Shown in pieces: positions 19,129-29,539 of a DNA stretch of 64,000 bases. The stretch is from Cryptosporidium bovis (taxonomy: Eukaryota; Apicomplexa; Conoidasida; Eucoccidiorida; Cryptosporidiidae), in contig VHIT02000040.1 of the NCBI GenBank assembly GCA_009768925.2, positions 1 to 64,000 of the forward strand, given 5' to 3'. Numbering within the stretch: position 1 is the stretch's first letter; each line of letters opens with the position of its first letter. The notes beneath the pieces are model-generated. The model was not told where the DNA came from. It saw only the letters and a list, made by a program, of their open reading frames with translations, and did no database searches. Position numbers and translations under genes: made by a program.

Positions 19129-19707
19129 TTAAGTACCACCGTTTTCAAAATCATTTTCATTTATTATGTCAATGTCATTAACAGTTAAAACATGTTTATG
19201 TACTAGCCTTTTGCACAAGGCTTCGTGGAGAGTCTGAGGTTTTGATTTTAGTTTGTGAGTGAATGGTCATTGTGAATAAGTGCTTGACTTACCCTAATTG
19301 CTGAAAATTCGCCTCTGGCTTTATCTTGTTGTTCTGTTAGTAGTTTTAGTAGATCCATAAGCCATACATTAGGAGAGTTACCTGCATCAATATGTCTAGG
19401 CGAAATTAAATGTATATTTAATTATTAAGGGAGACTTACTTCACGAGACCGAGGGGAATTTCAACCTTGGACAGTGACGAATCTGGAAGCGTATTTTGCG
19501 CCTTTGCGAGCAAATCTATTAGTTCATGACTTCAAAAATAAATAGTGGGATGGTTATTTCAAACAATAAACATTAAACTTACATCCTATCCTTCATTTTT
19601 TTGGATGTTTCGGGGTTATTGTTATCGGAAGAGGTAACATCATCTGTCAGTTGTGTTAAATTTCTTATTATTTCTACAAAGTGTTCCAAAAGTGGATCAA
19701 TAGACAT
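19129..19707 (-). CDS. MED10: Mediator complex subunit 10 (MED10), four exons
   Basis: No long open frame exists here; splicing gives 140 residues (human MED10 has 135). Exons on the minus strand: 19583-19707, 19440-19529, 19293-19395, 19129-19233. Introns are 53, 44 and 59 nt; all three donors are GTAAGT, and acceptors are GAAG, CTAG and TCAG. Phases fit at every junction. The protein starts MSIDPLLEHFVEIIRNL, like the MED10 opening helix. Its middle reads VEIPLGLVKHIDAGNSPN, the counterpart of the family motif around VPLEVFEYIDQGRNPQ, and it ends in a helix around HEALCKRLVHKHV. MED10 belongs to the Mediator middle module that links transcription factors to RNA polymerase II. Start ATG at 19705-19707. 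Confidence 0.86.
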
Positions 19708-19824
19708 TATAGAAAACAGTAGATAAGATTATTATAACTCTACAGCTTGTTTTACCGCGCATTTTACCAGTGAAAAATAACTAAATGCAGATAAAAAAGT
19801 TAAATGGCATAACTGTAGCAGGCC

Positions 19825-22707
19825 TCAACATATTCTAGACTTTATGAATTTTAAGAACCGTGACGCATACAAATTTGGAGGGACGGCGGATATCTTTGTT
19901 GAAGTTCCTATTGTAATCATTTTATATATTCTCTCAAGTTTTTTAACTGTGTTCCAGGTTGAAAAAAAGTCAATGAATCCCAAATAGTAAACTCTTTTGT
20001 GATCCTTTGACAAAATTCCAACGAATTTCCTTCCACAGTTGTTTTCAATTATTGATTTGATATCCTGAACATCGCTTTCAACGTCGTGTATTCCTATTAA
20101 CAAGGAATAATCCATAATATTGTAAAATTTAAAGAATTCGCAGTCTGACTCTAGCTGTAATAAGAGACTCTTTTGGGTATCTTCGTCTATGCTTAACATT
20201 TCGCCGTTATTCTTCATATCTAACTCCTTTAACGCGATTGTTTTATCAGATTGTAGTATTAGGGGAGTAGACCTCCCTATTAAGCTGCCCTTTATATCAT
20301 ATCTTCTGTTTATCTCTACTGGTGTGTGGAATATGTTCTCCATTACGATAAAGAATATTTTATGAATCTTGTTTTTAGTCATGATTGGTGGGTGATTGTT
20401 TGGAACTTGACACTTTAGGGAACTAATTGATCCAAAAAGTGGTTTTTTAAGCCTGAGTGCGTGGAGACCGTATATCCTTGTAATAAGACTATTAGGGTTG
20501 TTTTCTATATGGGAATAATAACTATTCAATATGCTTCTAAAAAAGAGTACAGTCTTTTTCTCAACAGTTTTAATCACAAATCTTCCATCTGTAGTATAGT
20601 AAAAAAATGCTCCCGACTTTCCTTCACTACACAATTCGTTCATAGATGAAAGATTTCCCAATACCATGTTTCCAAGAAGTTGCTCTGGCCCTACACTTCT
20701 TATGTATGACTCAGGAGAAATTTTGCATATCTCCCTTATTTTTCTAAAAACCATCGGACTGTAGTCTATGAATTGAACAGGTTTTGAGTAACTCCTTATA
20801 TCATTAGACTTTTGTAGCATTAAATTGTGTTTAGTATGAAAAGAATTGGAAGTTCTTGGAATAATGAAAAACTTTTCTTTCATTATGAAGTCGTAATCGG
20901 CAACCTGACGATTTGGCTCCGAATATACTCTACCTATTGCTAGTCTCATGCCTATCATCATGTTTAAAACATTATTCCAACTTTCGTGTCCTATATATAC
21001 AATGTATCCTTTTACTCTTGATACACTTGATAAATTAACATTTCTAATGGAAGATGAATCCTTGTCTACACTATTATTTGTTTGTTTTTTTTGAACGGAT
21101 GTTTTGGGCTTTGTAACGTTTAGATCCATACTATTTAGGGACTTACTCTTGTTTCCCTGATATCCACTATTCATTCTTCCCTTCTTCCTGTAAATATCAA
21201 TAATTGATCGCCTTTTTCTCTTATTTGGGTTATAGTTGAATGAATTACTCTCAAATTTACTGCTTGTTTTGTGCAAAAATGTTTTCTTAATTATCTCAGT
21301 AGCAGATATACGCTTTACATTTGGTGCTGCATTCCCTTTGTTAATGTACATCTTTTTTCTATTCTGTATTCTCTTTATGGACAAATCTTTAATATTATTT
21401 TTATTCATTACTAAGTGAGTATATGTTTTGTATTGCATATTATTCAGATTTTTTTTGTAAATTGAATCAAAAACCTCAACATTATCTTCAAGTGATACTT
21501 TTAAAGATAAAAGCTGATTCATTAAATCGCAGACTGGCTTCTTCTGGTAACTATATCTGCCTTGTTTTCCTGTATAAAACGCATTGTTGTTTAAATTAGG
21601 GTTTTTTGAATAAACAAAATTTAACTCTTTATCTTGTGTTGCATTCACTATAAACGCATCTAAAGTACTCAGAGAATTTTTTATTTCCTGTCTTACATTT
21701 TTAATATCCTCTAGAAGGGTATATGTTTGAACTTTAATCTCGTTTAATACGCCTCTCTCACTTATCTCATTCGCTTCAACATTCTCTTCTAAAGCCTTGT
21801 TTTCGTATTTAAAGGCATCAAATATTGAAAAATTACCACAATCAGAGTCAAACTCAGGCAATTCTGACATACTAGAAGTTATAATTCCAAAAAAAGAGAG
21901 AAAATCCGGAGACTCCTGAATTGCACATTTGTATTCTTCGAAGTATATCTTCTTTTCTTGTTCATTATCATGCAAAGTAGAGTAACTATCAAAGAGGTAT
22001 TTAATCTCCTGATCTGAAAAAGTTAATATATGAGGCCCTACAAGTGTGTACCTTGCACTTTCGATTGCTCTTATAGACGCTATAAGTCTTTGAAGTGTTA
22101 TACCACTTTCAATTGACTCATATTCATTTCCTAATATAACTCTGAATGAAAATTTTGCTTTCTCATCAAAATTATTCGAAATCATTACCCCTAGGGATCT
22201 CCCAAATTCGTAAAAATCTAATACTCTATCATTGTTCAGGTCCATTGCATTGAATATCATTTGGGAAAGCAAACCATCATTCAACAACCCCAACAGAATT
22301 CTGAACTTCTTTATGGTCATCACTCCTAAAATAAAGAAAGAAAAAAAGTGTTGTAGTTATAAACGGAATAAGAGATGAGATTGGGGAAACCACAATTCTT
22401 GTGAACTTCTCATTTTACTTTATCCTCATCAACTCTTTGTAAACAATAATGCAACTATTATTTTGTTCGAGTTTTTATTTTTGTGTAATAGTTGAAAAGT
22501 GAAATAAAGTAAAAAGTGGGAACATACGAACTCAAGTCACAGAAAGAATAAAAAAAACTTACCATTTTCTGAATTAGACTTGAATGTAATATAGAAATTC
22601 TTGATTTGTTTGTGACTCAACTCGGTCTCATTCTTGATTTTATTAAAAATATCTTGGATTTTAACGCCTTCTTGACTCCTCCTAAAAGTGTTCTTCAACT
22701 TAATCAT
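19825..22707 (-). CDS. Phosphatidylinositol-4-phosphate 5-kinase-type enzyme with N-terminal EF-hand (NCS-like) domain, spliced
   Basis: The main frame (19825-22323) begins at a GTG, not an ATG. Splicing joins exon 1 (22563-22707, ATG at 22705-22707) to exon 2 (19825-22325) across a 237-nt intron (GTAAGT donor, pyrimidine-rich TTTTAG acceptor) in phase, about 881 residues. The join completes a neuronal-calcium-sensor-like fold: SHKQIKNFYITF, then an EF-hand loop DLNNDRVLDFYE with Asp/Asn/Asp/Asp/Glu ligands. The C-terminal half is a PIP kinase: YDIKGSLIGR, MDYSLLIGIHD and YLGFIDFFSTWNTVKKLE. It should phosphorylate PI4P, possibly under calcium control, as described for the Plasmodium enzyme of the same layout. 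The middle is basic and low-complexity. Exon 1 is open upstream to 22851, so an earlier exon is possible. Confidence 0.85.
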
Positions 22708-22989
22708 ATGTTCCAAGTTGAAATTTATCTTGCTACAGGGATGCAGGCGAATGTTTGCATTATTCAATTCAAATTCAGTATTAATAGATTTACTAGCAGT
22801 TTGAATACACAAAAAAATATAAAGATTACGCGGCAAAAAATGTAATTGTTATAGTTCAAGTTATCAACCCGGTAAAAGAGGAAAAAAGTGCTTAATCTAT
22901 TCTAATAAAAAAAACTTGCTAATTTAAAAGGTATTTAGTATTAAATAGGAATATTCAATGCCGAATGTAGGGACCAAAACTGTGGGAAG

Positions 22990-24209
22990 CTAGGATGAGA
23001 CGTTTCTGTGTGTTAGTGTTTGTCGCCCTTCCAAATTGCTTGTTTGCTTGTTAAACTGAAGTGGTTTCCTGCTTGAAACAATTTGGTACTGCCCCTCTCC
23101 CTTAATCATTGCATTTAGTGGAACTCTTACTGTCTGACTATTCACAAGCCACATCAACATCCTTCCAATATAGCTTGAGGAACTCTTCGAGTTTATCTGC
23201 ATTAAGGAATGAAATGTAGATAATAGTTATTGGTGTTGTGTATGTATGTATTCACACATTAGCATATTTGTATGCGATCATATTTATATGTTGTTTTAAT
23301 GCTTGACGTCACAAGCTCGATACCGCTGTTAACTTACCTTTGACAAAAACGGTTCTACTTCCGTCTTCAGGGAATGTATAACGTTGGTTGTGATGTTGTA
23401 TTGTTTTACTATTTGGAACCCAGTGCTCGTAATTGTGTCCTGAAAAAAAGAAAACAAATTAGTTTTAATCGAGAACAAACTAAGTTGTCAGTTAAACACA
23501 CCTTGATGTCAGGCCAAGCAATAGTAGGAGAAATATCTGCAAAAAGCAGCATTCCTCCTGGTTTCAATAGATCAAACACTCCTCTTAGAAATTTATCAAA
23601 ATTAGGGTAACAGTGCGCTGATTCAACATTCAAAACTACGTCAAAAGATTCTGGAGCAAAATAATTCTCCAATTCCATGCTGCTTCCAACGTAAAAAACC
23701 TTATTTCCGGCTGGTATCAGGTCGTTTCTATATATTTGTCTGCATATCTCAATTCCCTGATCGCTGATGTCAATACCTGCATAAGATTTTGGTTCTGCTG
23801 CAGAACAAACTACAACAGATCCACCACCTCTCCCACAACCAACTTCGAGAATTGACTTTCCCTTCAGGTCGCCTTCATAAGTTGATAACACTGCTGCATA
23901 TAGTTGAACTGAATTCCAAACTTCATTAAAGTTTAAAGGTGAGTCTTTTTTAAGTTTATCTTGCTTGGACTCAATAAACTTGTCCAGTTCTGAATTCTCC
24001 GGAGGCGAGTGTGGGACTCTAGTTGCATATCCGTAGTTCATAAATGACACATCAATATTATTGGTGTGTTGCAATCTGGTAAACAAAGAGTTGCAGGTGT
24101 TGTAGCAAAACCTCCAAAATAGAGGTGCTATGTTTAGTACAGATTTTAAGTGCCAATAGGTTATCCACAAATAAGATAAGAAGTAATCTATTATACCTAC
24201 TAGTTTCAT
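22990..24209 (-). CDS. SAM-dependent methyltransferase (class I, lipid/glycolipid type), three exons
   Basis: Exons 23502-24209, 23338-23439 and 22990-23196 join in phase to 338 residues. Introns: 62 nt (GTGTGT...TTCAG) and 141 nt (GTAAGT...GCAG). Motif I is LEVGCGRGGG (121-130); then GIDIS, FDVVLNVESAHCYPNF and LLKPGGMLLFADI follow. The ESAHCYP block resembles bacterial enzymes that methylate phenolic glycolipids and some sterol or tocopherol methyltransferases. The first 45 residues contain a hydrophobic, aromatic stretch that could anchor the protein in a membrane. The substrate cannot be told. The unspliced frame ends with unrelated residues after DISPTIAWPDIK. Exon 3 gives a Met- and Ser-containing basic tail ending RNVSS. 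Confidence 0.84.
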
Positions 24210-24967
24210 TGTGTTAGTCTTTAACTATAAAACACAAAAGTGCTCAACTAATCCGGAAATATATTCAAATTTTAAAAAATCTTTCAACTAGTTTCACCCT
24301 CGTGAAAAAAGAGAATTCGAGCGACTAACCCTCAACCGGGATTAAATATATAAATTTATGTTCGGTTTTTATATTAAATTTGTGTTAAGATTTTACTAAA
24401 ATAATTGGGTTAATACACATTAAATATCAACTAATACTATCGAGAATGTGCAATATTGAAAACACTAATTAATTTGTACAACCAATACATATAATATAAT
24501 AAAAAGTCAAAACAATCTACCACCTGTTAATAATACATTATTTTCCCATGTTCTTCCTGTGGGATAGACAAACAACGGGGAAGTGCCAATAAATTTTCTA
24601 GCACTGTTTCTAACAAGCTCACAAATTGTATCAATTTTCGTGTATTTCTATATTTGATTTTTTTCCAATATTGTCATTAAACTGTTTGCAAACCTGACAA
24701 AAAAAGACAAGTTAGGCCTTATAAGTTATACATAATTTGTAATTATTTCCCGCGAAAAAAAAACGAAGAACAAAAAACTACCTCACAATACGTCCAATTA
24801 TGTGTCTATAAAAAATATTAATGTAAATATTGGATGAGTAGAACAAGCAAAAGTAGGTGAAAAATTAACCGCTAACATTCAAGTGAGTGAAATTATTTTG
24901 TTAAAACTGCATTTATTTATACTGATGAATACCGATTTGCGATCGGAGTTGAGTATCAAGAATTAAC
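24210..24967. other. Divergent promoter region of methyltransferase and kinesin-13
   Basis: About 760 AT-rich bases. Contains one strong E2F-like site at 24746-24758 (listed separately) and several poly(A/T) runs. No coding frame is supported. Confidence 0.45.
24746..24758. promoter_or_regulatory. E2F-like site upstream of kinesin-13
   Basis: The sequence TTTCCCGCGAAAA fits the classical E2F consensus closely and stands alone in an AT-rich gap, 210 bases before the kinesin-13 ATG. Cell-cycle timing of a spindle kinesin by an E2F/DP factor would make sense; this is inference. Confidence 0.5.
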
Positions 24968-26773
24968 ATGAGCCAACCTCGTCCAGGATCATCTAAGGTT
25001 AAGACCAATAGAACGAAAATTACTGTAGTTGTAAGAAAAAGACCACTCACAGAAAGCGAAATAGCCAGAAATGATATAGATGTTGTAGAGGCAGTGAGGG
25101 ATGAGAACACAATATACGTACACGAGTTAAAAACAAAAGTTGACTGTACTAAATACATAGATAAACACTCATACACCTTTGACCGTGTTTACGGAGAAAA
25201 TGTAAAAAATAGAGAGTTATATGAAGATATAATCCAACCACTTACTGAAAATATATTCACTCCTGGTTTCAAATGTTCCTGTTTTGCCTACGGTCAAACT
25301 GGCAGTGGAAAAACCTACACAATGATGGGAAGCGAAAATACTGCATGCTCAAGCAATGCAGAGGGACAGACTGAGCATGAGCTTGGGATATTCGAGCTCG
25401 CAGTAAATAATATATTTGAACTGCTTGAGCAGTCAGAGCATAAAGATAAGGAGGTTTATGTATCTTTTTTTGAGATATATTGCGATAAGCTATATGACTT
25501 ACTTAACAACCAGAAGCTGGTAAACGCAATGGAGAATAGTAAGCGTGAGGTAATAGTCAAGGACCTGACAGAGAGATTGATCAAAACAAGAAGGGACCTA
25601 TTGGCAATTATAAGCAAGGGACTTGAATATAGAAGGACCGCACAGAATAGCATGAACGATATGTCCTCAAGGTCACATGCCATTCTCCAAATTGAAATAA
25701 GATCAAGAATATTCTCCTCAATCAAAGAAACTGCACTGCATTCTCCTAACTCACCTAAATTTATAACATATGGGAAAATGGTATTCATCGATTTGGCGGG
25801 AAGTGAAAGGGGTGCAGATACGGTTCATAGTACCAGACAAACACAACAGGATGGTGCAGGAATAAATCGCTCATTACTGGCTTTGAAAGAGTGCATTCGT
25901 GCACTTCATGATCAACAGACGAGTCATATTCCATTCAGACAATCGGAACTAACAAAGGTATTAAAGGACGTTTTTGTGGGGAATGCCCACTCAGTGATGA
26001 TCGCAAATATAGGCCCTTGTTACTCGTGTTCGGAGCAGACACTGAACACCTTGAGGTATGCTCACAGAGTAAAGGAGCTTAGAAAGAAATCCATTCATAG
26101 AACGGAGACTTTTTGTGGAGAAAAGAGCAATTCAAAGATTCAATTAATCAGGAAGTCAACGGCACCTGCAAGTCTGTACAAAAAAGATACTTCCTCAAGC
26201 AACAACAGTCCAAGATCCTGCACAGAGGAAGAATTTGAAGAATCAAATGTGGACCCTGAATACAGGGAGGATGAATTTGAAATTAGTCCAACAATTGCAA
26301 GATATAATACGGCATCTGAGAATGCAGACAATGTCTTGTATGCTAACAATGCGGCAAATAATGACGTTTCAGCAACAACAGATTCGCAGTCTCCACAAAT
26401 AAGGCAGGTATTTGGAAGAAGCAGCATATTTAATATTCCGGGAATTGGTATAGTTAATACTGATACAATACCTGAAAATGATTTGATTAAACTCAAAAAA
26501 TACTTGGGTGAATATTTCATAAAGAAACAAGAAGAACTAGCATCAAACCATGCGACGCATCTAGGAATACTGTGTGAGTGCCTTAAAGAGGAATCACTCA
26601 TTCTAAAGAACCTTCTAAAACAGAGTTACACTAGGAAGAGCTCATGTGAGTATATCCGTGAATTGAAAGGTCTAGTTTCTAAAAAAACTGAATCACTCAC
26701 AAGTTTGCAAAAAGAACTGGCTGAAATAGAGGAGATTATATCTGTGATGGATGTAATAGGTATACAAGAATGA
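24968..26773 (+). CDS. Kinesin-13 (MCAK/KIF2-type) microtubule depolymerase
   Basis: 601 residues with the motor near the N-terminus. P-loop GQTGSGKT at 109-116, switch I NDMSSRSHAIL, switch II FIDLAGSERGADT, and HIPFRQSELTKVLKDVF. The kinesin-13 class mark is visible in loop 2: a KVD tripeptide in LKTKVDCTKYIDKHSYTFD, the element that pushes on curved tubulin ends, and the class-type opening ITVVVRKRPL. Family members use ATP to remove tubulin from microtubule ends in spindles. The neck that usually precedes the motor is very short here (about 17 residues). A Ser/Asn-rich linker follows the motor, then a C-terminal coiled coil at about 545-598. Single exon. Confidence 0.94.
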   Translation: MSQPRPGSSKVKTNRTKITVVVRKRPLTESEIARNDIDVVEAVRDENTIYVHELKTKVDCTKYIDKHSYTFDRVYGENVKNRELYEDIIQPLTENIFTPGFKCSCFAYGQTGSGKTYTMMGSENTACSSNAEGQTEHELGIFELAVNNIFELLEQSEHKDKEVYVSFFEIYCDKLYDLLNNQKLVNAMENSKREVIVKDLTERLIKTRRDLLAIISKGLEYRRTAQNSMNDMSSRSHAILQIEIRSRIFSSIKETALHSPNSPKFITYGKMVFIDLAGSERGADTVHSTRQTQQDGAGINRSLLALKECIRALHDQQTSHIPFRQSELTKVLKDVFVGNAHSVMIANIGPCYSCSEQTLNTLRYAHRVKELRKKSIHRTETFCGEKSNSKIQLIRKSTAPASLYKKDTSSSNNSPRSCTEEEFEESNVDPEYREDEFEISPTIARYNTASENADNVLYANNAANNDVSATTDSQSPQIRQVFGRSSIFNIPGIGIVNTDTIPENDLIKLKKYLGEYFIKKQEELASNHATHLGILCECLKEESLILKNLLKQSYTRKSSCEYIRELKGLVSKKTESLTSLQKELAEIEEIISVMDVIGIQE

Positions 26774-26919
26774 CTCTTTACACCCACACAAATTTTGGGA
26801 TCATTATACTAGAATTCGAGCTTTATAAGTCAGGTAATTGAGCGCATCATTTGAACTATTAATTAGGATATTATTAGTTGTGAACTACTGTATTTTAGCA
26901 TATATATTTTAAGATTATT

Positions 26920-27675
26920 ATGAATGAAGGTAAATTAGCTCACTTTGGGGAGGGGTTTGATGGATTCAGAACTACTTCTTCTTTGTTTAGTGGCCTTGAG
27001 ACGCTCTCCTCCACTAGAGAAATCGACTTGGAGGTGAATGTAAACGACTTTGGAAGTAAATACGAGGTAAAGAGTAGTTTTCACTCAAATGAATGCGATA
27101 ACAATATACTTGATGGAATAAAATCAACAACAAAAAACATGAAAAACAGATCTCTATTGTTTCATATTGAGAGATCACTATTACTGAGCACAATTGGTGT
27201 AAGTTTAAAGTGTTTAGGCCTGACCATTGGAATTTTTAATGGTCGTTATTGGAACTTTTTGTTTCTGTTTTACTTTATATCTTCATTCCCAATTTACTGT
27301 TTCTCTACACGTCATGACTATTCAAATAAATTGTTTATTTTTATTAATACTCTTTTTTCAATGTTCTCGCTATTTATGTTGGTTGAAAGGTCCACCACGG
27401 TTATAAACAGCCACAGAATCGGAGCCCCTATTGGAAGAAATGCGGAGATTTGTATGGTCATAGACATTATTATGTTGATTGGTACTTCATTCGGGATGAT
27501 TGTTAATTCAGTGAACAGCTGCAAACTTAGAAGGGTTATATGTAGTTTGGAGAAGGAATACATCGATTCTTGCTTGGGTCATAGAATAGTATCAAAAATT
27601 AAGGAGAAAACAAAACTTATTGGAAGCCATTATAACTCAAGCACAAATAATTGTATCACATCAATTTCTCGTTAG
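26920..27675 (+). CDS. Four-pass membrane protein, Vps55/LEPROT-like
   Basis: 251 residues. The first 85 are hydrophilic; then four hydrophobic segments follow (about 90-112, 112-135, 140-157 and 180-200). The second reads GRYWNFLFLFYFISSFPIYC, close in pattern to the Vps55/LEPROT motif in which a YWPLFVLFFYILSPIP-type stretch sits after the first helix. Vps55 works with Vps68 in late-endosome to vacuole sorting. The N-terminal extension is not usual for the family (about 130-140 residues normally), and the Arg/Cys-containing tail is longer too. Homology is suggested by one motif plus the helix order, so this is moderate. It sits 60 bases upstream of SBDS on the same strand. Confidence 0.65.
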   Translation: MNEGKLAHFGEGFDGFRTTSSLFSGLETLSSTREIDLEVNVNDFGSKYEVKSSFHSNECDNNILDGIKSTTKNMKNRSLLFHIERSLLLSTIGVSLKCLGLTIGIFNGRYWNFLFLFYFISSFPIYCFSTRHDYSNKLFIFINTLFSMFSLFMLVERSTTVINSHRIGAPIGRNAEICMVIDIIMLIGTSFGMIVNSVNSCKLRRVICSLEKEYIDSCLGHRIVSKIKEKTKLIGSHYNSSTNNCITSISR

Positions 27676-27697
27676 TTATATAATAGCATCACTTGAT

Positions 27698-27703
27698 GGC
27701 GCC
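27698..27703. promoter_or_regulatory. GGCGCC motif upstream of SBDS
   Basis: GGCGCC sits 33 bases before the SBDS start codon in a gap of only 60 bases, and resembles the E2F-like sites seen in other promoters of this window. Confidence 0.35.
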
Positions 27704-27735
27704 GGTTTTGATTTTCACTTTAGCTACTTTAAGCT

Positions 27736-28872
27736 ATGTCACTATTTCAGCCCTCAAGCCAAATAAAACTCACAAATGTTGCTGTTGTTAGATATAAGTC
27801 TCACGGAAAGAGGTTTGAGGTTGCGTGTTACAAGAACAAAATACTGAACTGGAGGAGCGGGGTAGAATGGGATTTGGACGAGGTACTCCAGATAAGATCG
27901 ATATTTACAAATGTATCAAAGGGTTTGGTTGCCTCAGTGGAGGACATATCTTCGGTATTTGGTTCAACAGATGTAGATAAAATATGCAAAATTATTTTGA
28001 ATAAGGGCGAAATACAGGTATCAGAAACGGAAAGATTATATATGTTGGAAAAAAAATATACTGACATTTGTAATATGGTTAGTCAGATGGTAATTAATCC
28101 TAAGAATAACCTACCACTATCAGCTAAAAACATTGAGTTGGAACTAAGGGGATCTGGGTTTTCTGTCTCTTTAAACAAAAGCACTAAGGAGCAATCACTT
28201 AGGGCTTTTGAATTGCTTAAAAAACGCATACCTGACCAAATTGAGAGAGTTAGAATGATGCTCAAGGTTACTACCGAAGTAGATGAAAAGGAATATATAA
28301 TGGAAAAACTTAGCAAATTTAACATATCCCCCATTTCAATAGAAGACAGTCCTCAGTTTTCCATTACATTTTTATGCGATCCAAAGCACTATAGGGAAAT
28401 TGAGAAAATGAAATGCAAAGTATTGCTCTTGGACTCGAACATTAAAAAATCAGAATGCGGAAATAACAATAACAACGATTTTAGAAAAAAAAATGCAAAC
28501 TGCTATGCAAATAGAGTTATGCTTAGTAATAGTTACGAACCTGAAAATGTTAATGGCGAATCACCCCCAAAAACAAATTTTAGGGAGACCAAAGAAGCAA
28601 GCAAAACTGAGAATGACTCACAATACATTGAGAAACGAATTCTATCAAAGTCTATATCCGAAATTGATATGAACAAGAACAAATCTGGTAGCAGATCCTG
28701 CCACAAATGTAGTATAGAGTTTGACGATCTTAGCTCCTTCAAACAACATTTTCGTTCTGACTGGCACATCTTTAACACAAAAAGAATCACAAGGGGAATG
28801 GAACCAGTTTCGGAAGAGGAATTTCTTGAGTTGCAAAATGACATTAAAATGGGATTCCTGGCTGTTGAGTAA
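27736..28872 (+). CDS. SBDS: SBDS/Sdo1 ribosome maturation factor with C-terminal C2H2 zinc finger
   Basis: 378 residues against about 250 for human SBDS. The FYSH domain (1-90: LTNVAVVRYKSHGKRFEVAC, NWRSGVEWDLDEVLQI) and the two following domains are clear. SBDS acts with the GTPase EFL1 to release eIF6 from new 60S subunits. After an Asn/Lys-rich linker (about 240-315), a C2H2 finger uses Cys322, Cys325, His338 and His344 (CHKCSIEF, HFRSDWHIFNTKR) and is followed by MEPVSEEEF. That combination resembles the fingers of REI1/REH1 and Vms1, also 60S-associated factors. Plants and some protists are known to have SBDS proteins with zinc-finger tails. Confidence 0.93.
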   Translation: MSLFQPSSQIKLTNVAVVRYKSHGKRFEVACYKNKILNWRSGVEWDLDEVLQIRSIFTNVSKGLVASVEDISSVFGSTDVDKICKIILNKGEIQVSETERLYMLEKKYTDICNMVSQMVINPKNNLPLSAKNIELELRGSGFSVSLNKSTKEQSLRAFELLKKRIPDQIERVRMMLKVTTEVDEKEYIMEKLSKFNISPISIEDSPQFSITFLCDPKHYREIEKMKCKVLLLDSNIKKSECGNNNNNDFRKKNANCYANRVMLSNSYEPENVNGESPPKTNFRETKEASKTENDSQYIEKRILSKSISEIDMNKNKSGSRSCHKCSIEFDDLSSFKQHFRSDWHIFNTKRITRGMEPVSEEEFLELQNDIKMGFLAVE

Positions 28873-29003
28873 TTTATCCCGGCCCGCAATTTATACAAAT
28901 ACGCTATAATTGTTTATTCAGACAAAAATGTGTGGGTAAGTATATAGTATATATCATATGTTTCTGAATCTTCTTGTTCCATTTTATTAATTCAAAGTAT
29001 AAA

Positions 29004-29417
29004 ATGAAGCAAAAAAGAAATAAAAATCGGAAGTTGACGCTCTTTTATGTATGCGTTTTTACTAACATACTCATTTTTTTGCCATGGTCTCTAAATACAC
29101 TTTATAAAAGCTTCTGTTATTTCAAATTGCCTGTTTGCTGGAGGAACTATGTTGATCTGTCACAAAAATACGAGTGGCGCCATGACCTCCTTGAATTAGA
29201 GAAAAAATGTATACAAGATGAAGTAAGTGAGAATATCAGAAATGAATTGAAATCAGAACTTTACAATTCTGCTTCAGAGGCAGTTAGTGGGATATATAAC
29301 ATAGTTTCTGACATAAATTTTGTGTGTGATTCTCTAGGTTTGCGTAATTGTACGAAGGAGGCAGAATTAATCAAAAGCGAAATAGAACAGGTGTTTACCA
29401 TCTCAGACCACAGATAG
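29004..29417 (+). CDS. Small hypothetical protein with one N-terminal membrane segment
   Basis: 137 residues from ATG at 29004; the open frame extends upstream to 28974 but only from a TTG, so the ATG is chosen. A basic stretch (MKQKRNKNRK) is followed by a hydrophobic segment LTLFYVCVFTNILIFLPW (about 11-29), giving a type II membrane anchor or uncleaved signal. The remainder is predicted helical with four Cys (residues about 38, 45, 69 and a C..C pair near 108-115). I do not recognise the family. No homologous motif was found by eye. Single exon; converges with PheRS beta. Confidence 0.6.
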   Translation: MKQKRNKNRKLTLFYVCVFTNILIFLPWSLNTLYKSFCYFKLPVCWRNYVDLSQKYEWRHDLLELEKKCIQDEVSENIRNELKSELYNSASEAVSGIYNIVSDINFVCDSLGLRNCTKEAELIKSEIEQVFTISDHR

Positions 29418-29539
29418 TGCATAGAAACTATAAGCCAAAAATTATGATTAGTATAGGTATCAATATAAGAATTTCTATTTGTCGTTTTATCTCGGTGAAG
29501 CTGTTGATCTCAATCAAACACTGTTTGAAAAAAAACGAG

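Noticed and set aside
22563..22836. Upstream extension of the PIP kinase exon 1 to 22836
   Set aside because: That position is a TTG, and the first ATG is at 22705-22707, so the longer form is not supported.
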